Part shown: piece after piece, positions 47,497 to 58,024 of the stretch
How positions within the stretch are numbered: position 1 is the stretch's first letter
Layout: each line of letters opens with the position of its first letter
NCBI RefSeq assembly: GCF_020422885.1
Contig: NZ_CP084622.1
Location: 3,491,001 to 3,555,000 of the forward strand
DNA: 64,000 nucleotides
Origin: Mesobacillus sp. S13
GTDB taxonomy: Bacteria; Bacillota; Bacilli; Bacillales; Cytobacillaceae
Reading direction: 5' to 3'
Translations under genes and position numbers: made by a program
Notes under the pieces: generated by a model
What the model was told of the DNA's origin: nothing
The model's input: the letters and a program-made list of their open reading frames with translations, nothing else
The model's database searches: none

Positions 47497-47860
47497 GAAA
47501 AGCGTAAGCGCCTTGGTCAGCCCTGACAAGCGCTGGAGGGCCTGACAGTGAAGTCGCTCTTTGACTTCATTGGCAGGACCGAAATCGAAAAGTATAGCCG
47601 ACTGTCCAGAAACACAGAAACTGGAGATTCCGACAAAGAAGCGCTTTTTGCTTCTGGCGGCGGAGTTGAAGTTTCGGAGTTTCTAGAAGGCGACACTAGA
47701 CAATTCGAAAAGCGGAGGCGACTGCCCAACTCCGACAAGCGTTGGAGGGCCTGACAGTGAAGTCGCTCTTTGACTTCATTGGCAGGACCGAAACGTCTCG
47801 AGGAGTTAGGAGCCGCAGCTAGACAAGCGTCTCGAAGGGCTAGGCGCTGGAGCTAGACAT
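47497..47860 (+). repeat. Stem-loop intergenic repeat, family R1, long plus short unit in tandem (copy d)
   Basis: A composite of about 364 bp between mutS2 and polX. A long-form unit with the 120-bp nested-hairpin insertion (about 47585-47705) runs straight into a second short unit (about 47707-47860). It accounts for most of the 440-bp gap. Orientation is plus, opposite to the flanking genes. Confidence 0.9.
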
Positions 47861-47900
47861 TACTCCAAGAGCATTTAAATCATCTTGTTTAAAAGTCCCT

Positions 47901-49622
47901 TTATTTATTCCGGCCGTGCAGGAAATCTAGCAATCCGTTCAGGTCCAATGCATTCAGAACGGATGATTCCTTAACCCAGCCTTTTCTTGCGGCTGTTACG
48001 CCTATTTTCATATGCTCTAACGTGTCCACTTTATGTGCATCCGTATTGATGACAAGCTTGACTCCTTCATCCTGAGCTTTCCTTAAATATTCAGATGCAA
48101 GGTCAAGTCTGTTCGGATTAGCGTTCAGTTCGAGAGCTGTATTCGTTTCTTTCGCCAGCTGAATCAGCATGTCGATATCAACTGAATATCCCTCACGCCT
48201 TCCGATCAGCCTTCCGGTCGGGTGAGCAATGATATCAACATGAGCATTGACAAGCGCCGTCTTCAAACGGTTCATGATTTTATCGGTTGGCTGGGAAAAG
48301 GAAGAGTGGATCGATGCAATGACCAAATCAAGGTCAGCAAGCAAATCATCTTCAAAATCCAATGTACCATCCGGCAGGATATCCATTTCAATCCCTGTCA
48401 AAATTGTGAAATCATCGAACTTCTTGTTCAGTTCCTTCACTTCTTCAATTTGCTTCCTAAGGCGTTCCGGCGTCAGACCGTTTGCTACCTTCAAATACTG
48501 AGAATGATCAGTGATCGCCATGTATTTATAGCCTCTTGCGATACAATCTCTGGCCATTTCCTCAATTGAATGGCCGCCATCGCTCCATGTGGAATGCATA
48601 TGGAGATCGCCTTTTATAGCATCAAGGGTTACGAGTTTCAAATCTTCTTTATATAATTCGACTTCTGAACCATCTTCCCTTAACTCTGGCGGGATGAAAG
48701 GAAGCCCGAAATACTGGTAAAAGTTCTCTTCGGATTTGAATGTGGTGATTTCACCTGATTCTACATTCTCCACGCCATATTCGCTGATCTTCTCTCCTTT
48801 TTCCTTCGCAAGCTGCCTCATTCTCACATTGTGGTCCTTTGAGCCAGTGAAATGATGAAGGGCAGTTGCGAATTCTTCTGGATCCACAAGGCGAAAATCG
48901 ACGTTCACATCATAATCAAGCCCAAGAGTGACCGAAACCTTCGTGTCCCCAGCCGCGATAATCTCTTTGATATTCGGCAGCTTGACCAGTTCATCCTTCA
49001 CAGCCAGTGGTTTTTTCGACGCAATGATAAAGTCCAGATCCTTGATCGTCTCTCTCATCCTGCGCAGGCTGCCAGCTTTTGAAAATCGTTCGATATCCTC
49101 TATCTTTTGAAGATATGATTCGATTAATTCCGAAACAGGAAGCATATAGGCAAGCGGCAATCGATCTGGCCTTGTGCCGAAGTTTTCGATTGCAGCAAGT
49201 ATTTTTTCTTCCGATTTTTTGCCAAAGCCTGCAAGATCACGAATCTTACCTGCCTTCGCTGCCTCCTCAAGATCATGGATATTCTCTACACCCAATTCTT
49301 TATACAGCTTGGCAATCTTTTTGCCGCCCATTCCCGGCAGTTGAAGAAGCGGGATTAGCCCGCTCGGTACTTCTCCCTGTAATTCCTTGAGTTCTGTTGA
49401 TTCCCCTGTTTCCATGAATTCCTGAATGACACCAGCTGTCCCCTTTCCAATCCCTTTTAGCTCAGTGAGCTCGCCCATTTCGGACATGCTTCGCTCATCG
49501 CCCTCAAGAGCTGCTGCGGCCTTACGGAAAGCCGAGACTTTGAATGGATTTTCACCTTTCAGTTCCATATATATAGCAATCGTTTCAAGTAATTGTACGA
49601 TATCTTTTTTATTAACAGACAT
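47901..49622 (-). CDS. polX: DNA polymerase/3'-5' exonuclease PolX
   Basis: Family X repair polymerase with a PHP nuclease domain, 573 residues. N-terminal helix-hairpin-helix regions read LTELKGIGKGTAGVIQEF and LLQLPGMGGKKIAKLY. The nucleotidyltransferase palm contains GSLRRMRETIKDLDFIIA. The PHP domain begins KGDLHMHSTWSDGGHSIEEM, with HSQYLKVANGLTP and later histidines. ATG at 49622 with GGCAGGTG upstream. B. subtilis yshC. Confidence 0.95.
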   Translation of the reverse strand: MSVNKKDIVQLLETIAIYMELKGENPFKVSAFRKAAAALEGDERSMSEMGELTELKGIGKGTAGVIQEFMETGESTELKELQGEVPSGLIPLLQLPGMGGKKIAKLYKELGVENIHDLEEAAKAGKIRDLAGFGKKSEEKILAAIENFGTRPDRLPLAYMLPVSELIESYLQKIEDIERFSKAGSLRRMRETIKDLDFIIASKKPLAVKDELVKLPNIKEIIAAGDTKVSVTLGLDYDVNVDFRLVDPEEFATALHHFTGSKDHNVRMRQLAKEKGEKISEYGVENVESGEITTFKSEENFYQYFGLPFIPPELREDGSEVELYKEDLKLVTLDAIKGDLHMHSTWSDGGHSIEEMARDCIARGYKYMAITDHSQYLKVANGLTPERLRKQIEEVKELNKKFDDFTILTGIEMDILPDGTLDFEDDLLADLDLVIASIHSSFSQPTDKIMNRLKTALVNAHVDIIAHPTGRLIGRREGYSVDIDMLIQLAKETNTALELNANPNRLDLASEYLRKAQDEGVKLVINTDAHKVDTLEHMKIGVTAARKGWVKESSVLNALDLNGLLDFLHGRNK

Positions 49623-49823
49623 GATGTACACCTGCCTTTTAAATTTTCTCGACCGGAATATGCCGGACGCAGTCATTGTCTTCTATTTTATAGAAAACAA
49701 GCCCTGCTGTGAAATCAAATGAAAAATTTCAGGGTGAAGATTTTATAACATCGTGTTATTAAGCGGTTTTCGGCATGATTCTTTCATAAGCGCAATGGCC
49801 AGGCTTTTGGATATCCCCATGTA

Positions 49824-49854
49824 AAAGAAAAAACTTCTCCGCAACAGAGAAGTT
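49824..49854 (-). terminator. Terminator of zapA-yshB
   Basis: Stem AACTTCTC/GAGAAGTT with a T-tail on the minus strand, overlapping the yshB stop codon. Confidence 0.8.
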
Positions 49855-50395
49855 ATGCAGCCACGTATTCAATCCATAGTTGTTTAATTTGCTGGGAAAA
49901 TACTGGGGTATTTTTTATGATATTTTCGGCTAAAATTGAATCGTTTAGCGGTCCCTGTATTGCCTGGATTGGCAGTAAGGCAGCGATATACAAGACGATG
50001 AACAAGAGCAGGTATACTTCAACAAAACCAAGGAGACCGCCTGCCCAGACGTTCAATTGCTTAAGTACTGGAAGGTGCGCGACAAAATCCAGCATTGAAC
50101 CGATGATCTGCAGCAGGATTTTCACAGCGAAGAAGATCGCGGCAAAAGCAATTGCCCGATAATATGCATCTTCTAAATTGGCATTCTCAAATAACAGATT
50201 CAAAGTCGAATTGCTGCCAAGGTTTGGATATGGAATCCACAAAGTCAGCTTTGGCGCCAACTGGTCATAATATATGTACGCAACGATGAAGGCCGCGATG
50301 AATCCAGCCAAATGGATGGTTTGCAGGATGAACCCCCTTTTCAATCCTACAATGAAGCCAATAAGCAAAATAGCTAATACAGCAAGATCAAGCAT
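49853..50395 (-). CDS. yshB: CvpA-family membrane protein, YshB-like
   Basis: 180 residues with four hydrophobic helices; Colicin V production (CvpA) family, general function unclear. The N-terminus LDLAVLAILLIGFIVGLKRG is typical, and VWAGGLLGFVEVYLLLFIVL is a late helix. It follows zapA after 7 bp with AAAGGA upstream. Same order as in B. subtilis (zapA-yshB-polX-mutS2). Confidence 0.88.
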   Translation of the reverse strand: MLDLAVLAILLIGFIVGLKRGFILQTIHLAGFIAAFIVAYIYYDQLAPKLTLWIPYPNLGSNSTLNLLFENANLEDAYYRAIAFAAIFFAVKILLQIIGSMLDFVAHLPVLKQLNVWAGGLLGFVEVYLLLFIVLYIAALLPIQAIQGPLNDSILAENIIKNTPVFSQQIKQLWIEYVAA

Positions 50396-50402
50396 GCATT
50401 TT

Positions 50403-50666
50403 TCAGTCCTTTAACCTTTTAATTTCCGCTTCGAGCGATTCAACACGATCTTTCATTTTTATGTAATCATTAACGGCATTCACAGCAGTTAATACGGCTA
50501 ATTTACTAGTATCAAGTGAAGGATTCGCTGAGCCGATCTCACGCATTTTATCATCTACCATCGAGGCAATGAGCCGGATATGGCTGGTGCTTTCTGTGCC
50601 GACGATCGTATATTGCTGTCCGTATATATCGACAGTCGACTTATTTTTTTTTGTGTCTGACAACAT
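50403..50666 (-). CDS. zapA: Cell division protein ZapA
   Basis: Promotes FtsZ bundling at the division ring. 87 residues: an N-terminal globular part ([15 protein letters not shown]) and a C-terminal coiled coil ([20 protein letters not shown]). ATG with GGGGG 6 nt upstream. Divergent from rnhC across about 140 bp. Same neighbours in B. subtilis. Confidence 0.93.
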   Translation of the reverse strand: MLSDTKKNKSTVDIYGQQYTIVGTESTSHIRLIASMVDDKMREIGSANPSLDTSKLAVLTAVNAVNDYIKMKDRVESLEAEIKRLKD

Positions 50667-50805
50667 TTATGCCCCCATTCATAAGAATCCTATTTTATAC
50701 TATAACATGAACGTAAAAGGCTGGGAAGTACTTGCCTGTCAGATCAGTATGATTTTTGGAAGAAAATGTCTAACTTTGAAAATAGAAAACAGGGAGTGTA
50801 GAGCA

Positions 50806-51735
50806 ATGGGAAATAGTGTCCTTCAGAAAAGTCCGGAAGAAGTCAAAAAGATGAAAGAATATTATAGTAAGTATCTAATTGATAAACTTCCGCCTGGCAG
50901 CGTCTTTGCCGCAAAAACACCTTCCTGTGCCATCACTGCCTATAAATCAGGAAAAGTATTATTCCAGGGTAAAGACGGAGAGACCGAGGCAGCAAGATGG
51001 GGAACGGCTCTTGCGCCTTCTGTTAAAAAAACGACGGCAGCAGTGCCAGGTTCCCATTTACCCAAAAATATCAGCGAAATGTCCATCATTGGTTCAGACG
51101 AGGTTGGCACTGGCGACTTTTTCGGCCCGATCACGGTTGTTGCGGCCTACGTCAGGCGTCAGGACATCCCTGTATTAAAGGAACTCGGTGTTCAGGATTC
51201 AAAGAATCTTAAAGATGACAAGATCATTGAGATTGCCAGGCAGCTTGTCACCTTTTTGCCCCATAGCCTGCTGACTCTGCATAATGAAAAGTACAACCAG
51301 ATGCAGATGAAGGGCATGTCTCAGGGGAAAATGAAAGCTTTGCTGCATAACCAGGCGATCAACCATGTGCTTGAAAAAATCGCCCCTGAAAAGCCTGAAG
51401 CGATTTTGATCGATGAATTTGCGAAAGAGCAAATCTATTACGCCCACTTGAAAGGTCAAAGGAAGATTATCAGGGAAAATGTCCTTTTCAGCACAAAAGC
51501 CGAAGGAATCCATCTAGGAGTCGCTGCAGCATCGATGATTGCCCGCTACGCCTTTGTCCGCCATTTCGAAAACCTTAGCAAACGCGCAGGATTCACGATT
51601 CCAAAAGGTGCAGGCGCAGCTGTCGATAAAGCTGCTGCAAGGCTCATCCTCGACAAAGGAATAGATGTACTGCCAGAATTCGTTAAGCTTCACTTCGCCA
51701 ATACGGAAAAAGCGAAGAAGATCGCGAGAATATAA
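50806..51735 (+). CDS. rnhC: Ribonuclease HIII
   Basis: Removes RNA from RNA-DNA hybrids; Mg-dependent. 309 residues. An N-terminal TBP-like substrate-binding domain precedes the RNase HII/III core. Catalytic motifs are IGSDEVGTGDFFGP (Asp98, Glu99), VQDSKNLKDDK and AILIDEFAKE. ATG at 50806 with GGGAGTG upstream, giving the family N-terminus. Plus strand, divergent from zapA, convergent with pheT. Confidence 0.96.
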   Translation: MGNSVLQKSPEEVKKMKEYYSKYLIDKLPPGSVFAAKTPSCAITAYKSGKVLFQGKDGETEAARWGTALAPSVKKTTAAVPGSHLPKNISEMSIIGSDEVGTGDFFGPITVVAAYVRRQDIPVLKELGVQDSKNLKDDKIIEIARQLVTFLPHSLLTLHNEKYNQMQMKGMSQGKMKALLHNQAINHVLEKIAPEKPEAILIDEFAKEQIYYAHLKGQRKIIRENVLFSTKAEGIHLGVAAASMIARYAFVRHFENLSKRAGFTIPKGAGAAVDKAAARLILDKGIDVLPEFVKLHFANTEKAKKIARI

Positions 51736-51751
51736 AGAATTGAGCCATATG

Positions 51752-51780
51752 AAAAAGGCAGCCCTCGGGCTGCCTTTTAA
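51752..51780. terminator. Shared terminator of rnhC and pheT
   Basis: A 12-bp stem AAAAGGCAGCCC/GGGCTGCCTTTT with a 2-nt loop and T-runs on both strands lies between the convergent genes. Confidence 0.9.
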
Positions 51781-51782
51781 AT

Positions 51783-54197
51783 TTATCCTCTTAATACTGC
51801 TCCAGCTTTTTCTTCAAGAGCTGCAAGGACTTTATTATGAGCTTTTGCAATGTCTTCATCTGTCAGTGTTTTTTCCGGATCGAAGTATTTCAGGGAGAAT
51901 GCCAGTGATTTCTTGCCTTCATCCATTTTTTCACCTTCGTATAGGTCGAAAACAATTACTTCTTTTAATAAAGATCCACCAGCTTCAGTGATGACCTTCT
52001 CCAGGTCGCCCGCAGCAGTTCCTTTATCAACAACAAGGGCAATATCCCTTGAGACTGATGGGAAACGTGGGATTGCTGTGTACTGTAACGGTGCTGTTTC
52101 TGCTTCCAGTAGAGCTTTAAGAGAAAGTTCGAATACATAAGTCTCTTTCAGATCGAGTGATTTTTGCATAGTTGGATGAACCTGACCAATGAAGCCGATA
52201 GTCTTGCCATTCAGCAAGATGTCAGCCGTACGGCCCGGGTGCAATCCATCAAGCTCAGCCTTCACGAAACCTAACTGACGATCTAGGCCAAGCTTTGAGA
52301 ATAAACCTTCCACGATTCCTTTTAGGACAAAGAAATCAACAGGCTTCTTCTCTCCCTGCCATGGATGACTTTCCCACAGGCCAGTAATGGCTGCAGCAAG
52401 ATGTTCGCGTTCTTCCGGAAGCTCTTCATTACTGGTTTTCAGGAAGACTGCGCCTGTTTCATAAACAGCGATACTTTCCATCTGGCGGGCATTATTGTAT
52501 TTTAATACTTCGAGCAGCTGTGGCACGATGCTTAAGCGCAACAGGCTGCGGTCTTCACTCATCGGCATTGCCAGCTCAACAGGCTCGCGTTTATCCAATG
52601 CGTATTGTGTTGCTTTTTCCGCGCTTGTAAGAGAATATGTCACCGCCTGGTAAAGACCTGCGCCTTCCATGTAGCGGCGGACAACGCGGCGCTTTTTCTG
52701 GTATTCAGAAAGATGACCAGGTGTTGACTGACCTTCAGGAAGGGTTGTCGGCAGATTGTCATAGCCATATAGACGGCCGACTTCTTCTACTAGATCCTCT
52801 TCAATCGTGATGTCCCCACGGCGCGTAGGTACCGTTACTGTAATTGTGTCATTGTCGACAGAAGTTTCGAATTTCAGGCGGGCAAAAATATCCTCAACCT
52901 GCTTCATTTCTAGATCGGTACCCAATACTTTATTGATTTTTCCAAGAGAGATTGAAACAACTGCTGGCTTCACATTAAGTGATTCTGCTTCCACTTTGCC
53001 GCCAAGCACTTCCCCGCCGCACAGCTCAATCATCAATTCCGCTGCGCGTTCTGCAGCCGGACGTACTCTTTCAGGATCAACGCCTTTTTCATAGCGTGAG
53101 CTTGCTTCGCTTCGCAAACCATGGTCCTTTGAAGCCTTTCGGATTGCTCCTCCTGTGAAATAAGCAGATTCCAACATAACAGTCGTAGTGTCACTGCTTA
53201 CTTCGGAATTTGCTCCGCCCATAACACCTGCAAGTGCCACTGGCTCTGTACCGTTCGTGATGACCAGGTGTTCTGGAGTCAACGTGCGTTTCACATCATC
53301 AAGCGTTTCAATTACCTCTCCGTCCTTCGCGCGGCGGACAAGAATTTCTTTTGAACCGAGCTTATCGTAATCGAATGCGTGAAGCGGCTGTCCGTACTCC
53401 AATAAAATGAAGTTCGTGATATCAACAACGTTATTGTGAGGGCGGATGCCAGCAGCCATCAATCTTGTTTGCAGCCACACCGGTGATGGACCCACTTTTA
53501 CATTCTTGATCACTTTTGCAACATAGAGAGGGTTATCTTCTTTTGCTTCGACACTTACGCTGATATAGTCACTAGCCAGCTCTGAAGATGTTTCAGGCTG
53601 CGGGTTGGGCAACTTGATTTCCTTGCCAAGAATCGCTCCAACCTCATACGCAACACCAAGCATGCTCATCGCATCAGCACGGTTTGGCGTCAAGCCAAGC
53701 TCAAGGATTTCGTCATCCCTGTTTAGGACTTCCAGCGCGTCCTGCCCGATTTCTGTGTCAGGAGTGAAATTGTAAATACCCTCAGCATACTCCTTCGGTG
53801 CCAATTTGCCTTCGATACCAAGCTCCTGTAGCGAGCAAATCATCCCATGGGATTCTTCACCGCGAAGCTTTGCTTTTTTAATTTTGAAATTGCCTGGTAA
53901 AACAGCACCTACTGTCGCAACGGCAACCTTCTGTCCTTTGCCGACATTAGGCGCACCGCAAATAATTTGAACCTGTTCACCGTTTCCAAGGTCAACGAGT
54001 GTTTTGTTCAATTTTTCTGCATTTGGGTGCTTCTCGCATTCAAGGACACGGCCGACAACTACGCCCTTCAAACCTTCATTTAGTTTTTCAACGCCTTCTA
54101 CCTCGATGCCGCTTTTCGTGATTTTTTCAGCGAGCTCTTCAGCAGATACGCTTTCCAAATCGATATATTCCTGCAGCCATTTATATGATACCAACAT
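51783..54197 (-). CDS. pheT: Phenylalanyl-tRNA synthetase beta subunit
   Basis: 804 residues. Editing B3/B4 region and structural modules are present. The N-terminal tRNA-binding domain ([18 protein letters not shown], about residues 46-63) is followed by B5 and the catalytic-like B6/B7 region. The C-terminal ferredoxin-fold anticodon-binding domain begins [21 protein letters not shown] start. It pairs with PheS as alpha2-beta2 and follows pheS by 19 bp. Confidence 0.98.
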   Translation of the reverse strand: MLVSYKWLQEYIDLESVSAEELAEKITKSGIEVEGVEKLNEGLKGVVVGRVLECEKHPNAEKLNKTLVDLGNGEQVQIICGAPNVGKGQKVAVATVGAVLPGNFKIKKAKLRGEESHGMICSLQELGIEGKLAPKEYAEGIYNFTPDTEIGQDALEVLNRDDEILELGLTPNRADAMSMLGVAYEVGAILGKEIKLPNPQPETSSELASDYISVSVEAKEDNPLYVAKVIKNVKVGPSPVWLQTRLMAAGIRPHNNVVDITNFILLEYGQPLHAFDYDKLGSKEILVRRAKDGEVIETLDDVKRTLTPEHLVITNGTEPVALAGVMGGANSEVSSDTTTVMLESAYFTGGAIRKASKDHGLRSEASSRYEKGVDPERVRPAAERAAELMIELCGGEVLGGKVEAESLNVKPAVVSISLGKINKVLGTDLEMKQVEDIFARLKFETSVDNDTITVTVPTRRGDITIEEDLVEEVGRLYGYDNLPTTLPEGQSTPGHLSEYQKKRRVVRRYMEGAGLYQAVTYSLTSAEKATQYALDKREPVELAMPMSEDRSLLRLSIVPQLLEVLKYNNARQMESIAVYETGAVFLKTSNEELPEEREHLAAAITGLWESHPWQGEKKPVDFFVLKGIVEGLFSKLGLDRQLGFVKAELDGLHPGRTADILLNGKTIGFIGQVHPTMQKSLDLKETYVFELSLKALLEAETAPLQYTAIPRFPSVSRDIALVVDKGTAAGDLEKVITEAGGSLLKEVIVFDLYEGEKMDEGKKSLAFSLKYFDPEKTLTDEDIAKAHNKVLAALEEKAGAVLRG

Positions 54198-54216
54198 GGT
54201 TTTGCCCTCCTAATAC

Positions 54217-55254
54217 TTATTCTTCAACTGAAAATTGCTTCAAGAAACGGACATCGTTTGTATAGAAATGACGGATGTCATCGACTCCATACTTGAGCAT
54301 AGCGATTCGCTCAGGTCCCATTCCAAATGCAAAGCCAGTGTATTTCTTCGAATCATATCCAGCCATTTCCAGCACGTTCGGATGGACCATCCCAGCTCCG
54401 AGAATCTCAATCCAGCCAGTTCCCTTACATACGCTGCAGCCTGATCCGCCACATATCTTACAGGAAATATCCATTTCGACAGATGGCTCTGTGAAAGGGA
54501 AGAAGCTAGGACGCAGACGGATTTCGCGGTCTTCGCCAAACATTTTCTTTGCAAAAACTTCTAGCGTGCCTTTTAGGTCGCTCATTCTCACGTTCTCATC
54601 AACGACAAGTCCCTCAATCTGCATGAACTGGTGGGAGTGTGTTGCATCATCGTTATCACGGCGATATACCTTGCCCGGACAAATGATTTTTACAGGACCC
54701 TTGCCCTGATGCTTTTCCATCGTCCTTGCCTGAACAGGAGATGTATGTGTACGCATTAATGTTTCTTCTGTGATATAGAAGGAATCCTGCATATCACGCG
54801 CTGGATGCCCCTTCGGAAGGTTCAATGCTTCAAAGTTATAGTAGTCTTTTTCAACTTCCGGGCCTTCTTCCACTGTGTAACCCATGCCGATGAAAAGATC
54901 CTCGATTTCTTCGATGATGCTTGTAAGCGGATGATGGCTGCCAGTCTTAACAGGTCTGCCAGGGAGGGTAACATCAATTTCTTCAGCTGCTAATTGTTTT
55001 TGGACAGCTGCTTCTTCAAGTTCCTGTTGTTTCACTTCAATTTGGCCGGAAATCGCATCGCGGACTTCGTTAGCCAGAGCACCCATTTTCGGTCTTTCTT
55101 CCGCCGATAATTTGCCCATTCCTTTTAGCACTTCTGTGATTGGACCCTTTTTCCCTAAATAGGAAACGCGAATATCATTCAATTCTTTAAGGTCAGCTGC
55201 TGCGGACACTTTTTCAAGAGCCTCAGCCTGCAGTTCTTTTAAACGATCCTGCAT
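54217..55254 (-). CDS. pheS: Phenylalanyl-tRNA synthetase alpha subunit
   Basis: Catalytic class II synthetase subunit, 345 residues. An N-terminal coiled coil precedes motif 2 ([15 protein letters not shown]) and motif 3 ([17 protein letters not shown]). [12 protein letters not shown] is the phenylalanine site region. The ATG at 55254 follows GAAGGAGG. An internal cluster [17 protein letters not shown] near residue 265 is worth noting as a four-cysteine segment. Leader is a T-box. Confidence 0.97.
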   Translation of the reverse strand: MQDRLKELQAEALEKVSAAADLKELNDIRVSYLGKKGPITEVLKGMGKLSAEERPKMGALANEVRDAISGQIEVKQQELEEAAVQKQLAAEEIDVTLPGRPVKTGSHHPLTSIIEEIEDLFIGMGYTVEEGPEVEKDYYNFEALNLPKGHPARDMQDSFYITEETLMRTHTSPVQARTMEKHQGKGPVKIICPGKVYRRDNDDATHSHQFMQIEGLVVDENVRMSDLKGTLEVFAKKMFGEDREIRLRPSFFPFTEPSVEMDISCKICGGSGCSVCKGTGWIEILGAGMVHPNVLEMAGYDSKKYTGFAFGMGPERIAMLKYGVDDIRHFYTNDVRFLKQFSVEE

Positions 55255-55284
55255 ATTAAATCCTCCTTCAATTTCTTTTTTTGA

Positions 55285-55570
55285 ACACAAAAAGACCCCA
55301 TCCCTGATAAAGGGACGAGGTCTGAGGTTTCGCGGTACCACCCTTTTTAACAGGCAATACAGTTATGTATTACGTGTTCGCTTCATTGAGATAACGGCTT
55401 TGTGCCGATACATCTTTACGCTTTGTGAAAAAGCGGTCCCGATGCCAACTCTGGAGGTGAACTTCGCCTGCCTGCTCCATAAAAATGCTTCCAGTCATCG
55501 GCATTTTCTCCCTTGATGGCCAGCTTCAAGCTACTCTTCTCCGTCATCGTTTTTGAAATATTAATTTTGC
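55285..55570 (-). ncRNA. T-box leader of pheST, phenylalanine (UUC) specifier
   Basis: Minus-strand T-box core AAAGGGTGGTACCGCGAAACC-type sequence lies at about 55330-55350. The specifier GAAG-TTC-ACC has TTC at 55459-55461, a phenylalanine codon. A terminator stem AGACCTCGTCCC/GGGATGGGGTCT with TTTTTGTG closes the 3' end. Uncharged tRNA-Phe is expected to induce readthrough. Confidence 0.95.
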
Positions 55571-55575
55571 TGTTT

Positions 55576-55604
55576 ATTATATTATAATCTTGGCGCAGTA
55601 TCAA
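55576..55604 (-). promoter_or_regulatory. Promoter of the pheS T-box leader
   Basis: TTGATA (55599-55604) and TATAAT (55576-55581) with a 17-bp spacer on the minus strand. Confidence 0.85.
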
Positions 55605-55626
55605 ATGGTTTTAAGAAAAAACGAGC

Positions 55627-56385
55627 CTAATTTGCTGTTTTCAAATAATATAGCAAGATACCTGCGGCAACTGCTACATTCAGGGACTCGCTTTGTCCGT
55701 AAATCGGGATATAGAGGTTCTGTGTTGTTTGCGCCAAAAGCTCTTTGTTAACACCGCTTCCTTCATTCCCAACGAGCAGGGCAAACGCTTCGTTTACGGT
55801 TGCCTCTGTAAAAACAACTCCGTTTTCTAGGGCGGTTCCATAAACCGGAATGTTTTTATCTTTCAGCTCAGTGATCCATTCGGATAGATCCCCGCTTACA
55901 ACCGGCAAATGGAAGTGGCTTCCCTGGGCTGATCGCAGAACCTTTGGATTATAGATATCGACACTACCCTTCCCGACAACGACTGTTTCAATCCCGGCTG
56001 CATCGGCTGTCCTGATCATCGTGCCAAGGTTGCCCGGATCCTGGACAGAATCGATCAGTAAATAGCTTTTTCCTTTGTTTAACGTCTGTTTGGACTGCCT
56101 GCATACAGCAAATATTCCCTGTGTTGTCTCCGTATCAGCAAGCTGCCTGCTGATTTCATCCGTTACAACCGTTACTGGGATGGAACCGTAATCAAGACCT
56201 GGCGGCAACTCCGTTTTTTCGCTTAAAATGATTTCTTCAACATCCTCATTTTTCGTAAGTGCTTCTTCAACTAAATGGAAGCCCTCGACAAGAAACAGAC
56301 CAGACTTGTCACGTTCCTTCCGCGTCAGCAATTTCTTCCATTGTTTTACTTGTGGATTCTTATCAGATTGAATATACTTCAACAC
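55627..56385 (-). CDS. ysgA: SpoU/TrmH-family RNA 2'-O-methyltransferase, YsgA-like
   Basis: SAM-dependent trefoil-knot methyltransferase of 252 residues. The N-terminal substrate-binding domain is followed by the knot with SVQDPGNLGTMIRTADAAG, LLVGNEGSGVN and SESLNVAVAAGILLYY, the SpoU motifs 1-3. The target is probably 23S rRNA or tRNA ribose; not established. GTG (56385) or the next codon TTG (56382) starts behind AAAGGAG. B. subtilis ysgA is in the same place. Confidence 0.92.
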   Translation of the reverse strand: MLKYIQSDKNPQVKQWKKLLTRKERDKSGLFLVEGFHLVEEALTKNEDVEEIILSEKTELPPGLDYGSIPVTVVTDEISRQLADTETTQGIFAVCRQSKQTLNKGKSYLLIDSVQDPGNLGTMIRTADAAGIETVVVGKGSVDIYNPKVLRSAQGSHFHLPVVSGDLSEWITELKDKNIPVYGTALENGVVFTEATVNEAFALLVGNEGSGVNKELLAQTTQNLYIPIYGQSESLNVAVAAGILLYYLKTAN

Positions 56386-56506
56386 TGGCTCTCCTTTAAT
56401 ATGGCTTGTTCAATTTTACTATTATAGCTCAAAATAGATACATAATAAAACCAAAATTGCAAAACCTATAACCAGTAATGGAAATTTGAAAGGAGTTTGA
56501 GCAAGG

Positions 56507-56722
56507 ATGAACCTTAACCTAAGAAATGCTGTCATTTCAAACGTAGCAGGAAATTCACAGGATGAACTGAAAGATACAATTGTAGATGCAATCCAGAACG
56601 GTGAGGAAAAAATGCTTCCGGGACTTGGAGTTTTGTTCGAAGTAATCTGGCAGAACGCCTCTGAGGATGAAAAGCAGGAAATGCTGAATGCACTGGAAGA
56701 TGGTTTGAAAGGTAAGCAATAA
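56507..56722 (+). CDS. sspI: Small acid-soluble spore protein I
   Basis: Minor SASP of 71 residues made in the forespore. The sequence [11 protein letters not shown]...[17 protein letters not shown] and [19 protein letters not shown] matches B. subtilis SspI closely by memory. Plus strand, single gene with its own terminator; AAAGGAG precedes the ATG. A weak sigma-G-like CATAATA lies about 60 bp upstream, without a convincing -35. Confidence 0.96.
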   Translation: MNLNLRNAVISNVAGNSQDELKDTIVDAIQNGEEKMLPGLGVLFEVIWQNASEDEKQEMLNALEDGLKGKQ

Positions 56723-56726
56723 ATAA

Positions 56727-56757
56727 GGAAGGACTCCTTTTGAGGAGTTCTTTTTTT
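56727..56757 (+). terminator. Terminator of sspI
   Basis: Stem GGACTCC/GGAGTTC followed by seven T on the plus strand. Confidence 0.85.
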
Positions 56758-56826
56758 AGCTCTTTTTTTAAATTCATGCTTTTTTATCCTTGATCCTTCG
56801 AAAGCCTTATTAGCTCAATTAGTGGA

Positions 56827-56858
56827 TAAAAAAGAGGAAGCCGTCGGCTCCCTCTTTT
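56827..56858 (-). terminator. Terminator of the M42 peptidase gene
   Basis: Stem AAAGAGGGAGCC/GGCTTCCTCTTT with a six-T tail on the minus strand. Confidence 0.88.
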
Positions 56859-56863
56859 ATTGC

Positions 56864-57949
56864 TTATTCAAAAGTGATTTTTTCAACTGTTTCTTTATCA
56901 AGACGTTTGATGACTTCTACGATCAGCTTTACAGCGTTCTCGTAGTCATCGCGGTGAAGCATTGCTGCGTGTGAGTGAATATAACGTGTTGCAATCGTGA
57001 TGGACAGCGCTGGTACACCGCGATGTGTCAGGTGGATCGCACCAGAATCCGTTCCACCGCCAGCTACTGCATCGAACTGATATGGAATGTTCATTTCATC
57101 AGCCAGGTCTGTGACAAAGTCACGAAGACCTTTGTGAGATACCATTGATGCATCATAAATGATGATTTGCGGACCGTCACCCATTTTGCTGAGTGCTTCT
57201 TTTTCCGTAACGCCAGGAGTATCGCCGGCAATTCCCACATCAACACCGAAAGCGATGTCAGGCTGAATCATTTGCGCAGAAGTTTTCGCGCCGCGAAGGC
57301 CGACTTCTTCCTGTACTGTTCCAACGCCATATACCACGTTTGGATGTTCTGCATCTTTAAGTCCCTTCAGGACATCGATTGCGATTGCACAGCCGATTCG
57401 GTTATCCCACGCTTTCGCAAGAAGCATTTTTTCATTGTTCATGACAGTGAATTCGAAGTAAGGCACGACCATGTCGCCAGGAGTGACTCCCCATTCTTTT
57501 GCTTCGTCACGGCTTGAAGCACCGATATCGATGAACATATCCTTGATATCGACAGGCTTTTTACGTGCTTCTGCAGGAAGGATGTGAGGCGGTTTAGAAC
57601 CGATGACCCCAGTGATTTCTCCTTTGCGGGTAACAATTGTCACGCGTTGTGCAAGCATGACCTGGCTCCACCAGCCGCCAACTGTCTGGAAGCGGATGAA
57701 CCCTTTGTCATCGATGCTTGTCACCATGAAGCCCACTTCATCCAGGTGGCCGGCAACCATGATTTTCGGGCCATTTTCATTTCCGACTTTCTTAGCAACA
57801 AGGCTGCCCAGTCCGTCAGTCGTTACTTCATCAGCGAATGGAGTTATGTATTTCTTCATTACTTCTCTTGGCTCACGCTCATTGCCGGGAATGCCTTTGG
57901 CATCGGTTAAATCTTTTAGCATTGTTAATGTTTCGTCTAATTTCGCCAT
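56864..57949 (-). CDS. ysdC: M42-family aminopeptidase/deblocking metallopeptidase, YsdC-like
   Basis: Co-catalytic metal aminopeptidase of the TET/glutamyl-aminopeptidase group, 361 residues. Metal and catalytic residues lie in [45 protein letters not shown] and [14 protein letters not shown], with a final histidine in [15 protein letters not shown]. Likely degrades short peptides in the cytoplasm. B. subtilis ysdC is near the same locus. Confidence 0.93.
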   Translation of the reverse strand: MAKLDETLTMLKDLTDAKGIPGNEREPREVMKKYITPFADEVTTDGLGSLVAKKVGNENGPKIMVAGHLDEVGFMVTSIDDKGFIRFQTVGGWWSQVMLAQRVTIVTRKGEITGVIGSKPPHILPAEARKKPVDIKDMFIDIGASSRDEAKEWGVTPGDMVVPYFEFTVMNNEKMLLAKAWDNRIGCAIAIDVLKGLKDAEHPNVVYGVGTVQEEVGLRGAKTSAQMIQPDIAFGVDVGIAGDTPGVTEKEALSKMGDGPQIIIYDASMVSHKGLRDFVTDLADEMNIPYQFDAVAGGGTDSGAIHLTHRGVPALSITIATRYIHSHAAMLHRDDYENAVKLIVEVIKRLDKETVEKITFE

Positions 57950-58024
57950 TATTTCGACTCCCTTAATATGTAGTTTCGTAACCTATTATACTAGACATAC
58001 GGGCTATTGTACAAAAAATTCTGC

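Noticed and set aside
56430..56450. Sigma-G promoter for sspI
   Set aside because: A CATAATA -10-like sequence is present but no acceptable -35 at the right distance, so it is not listed.
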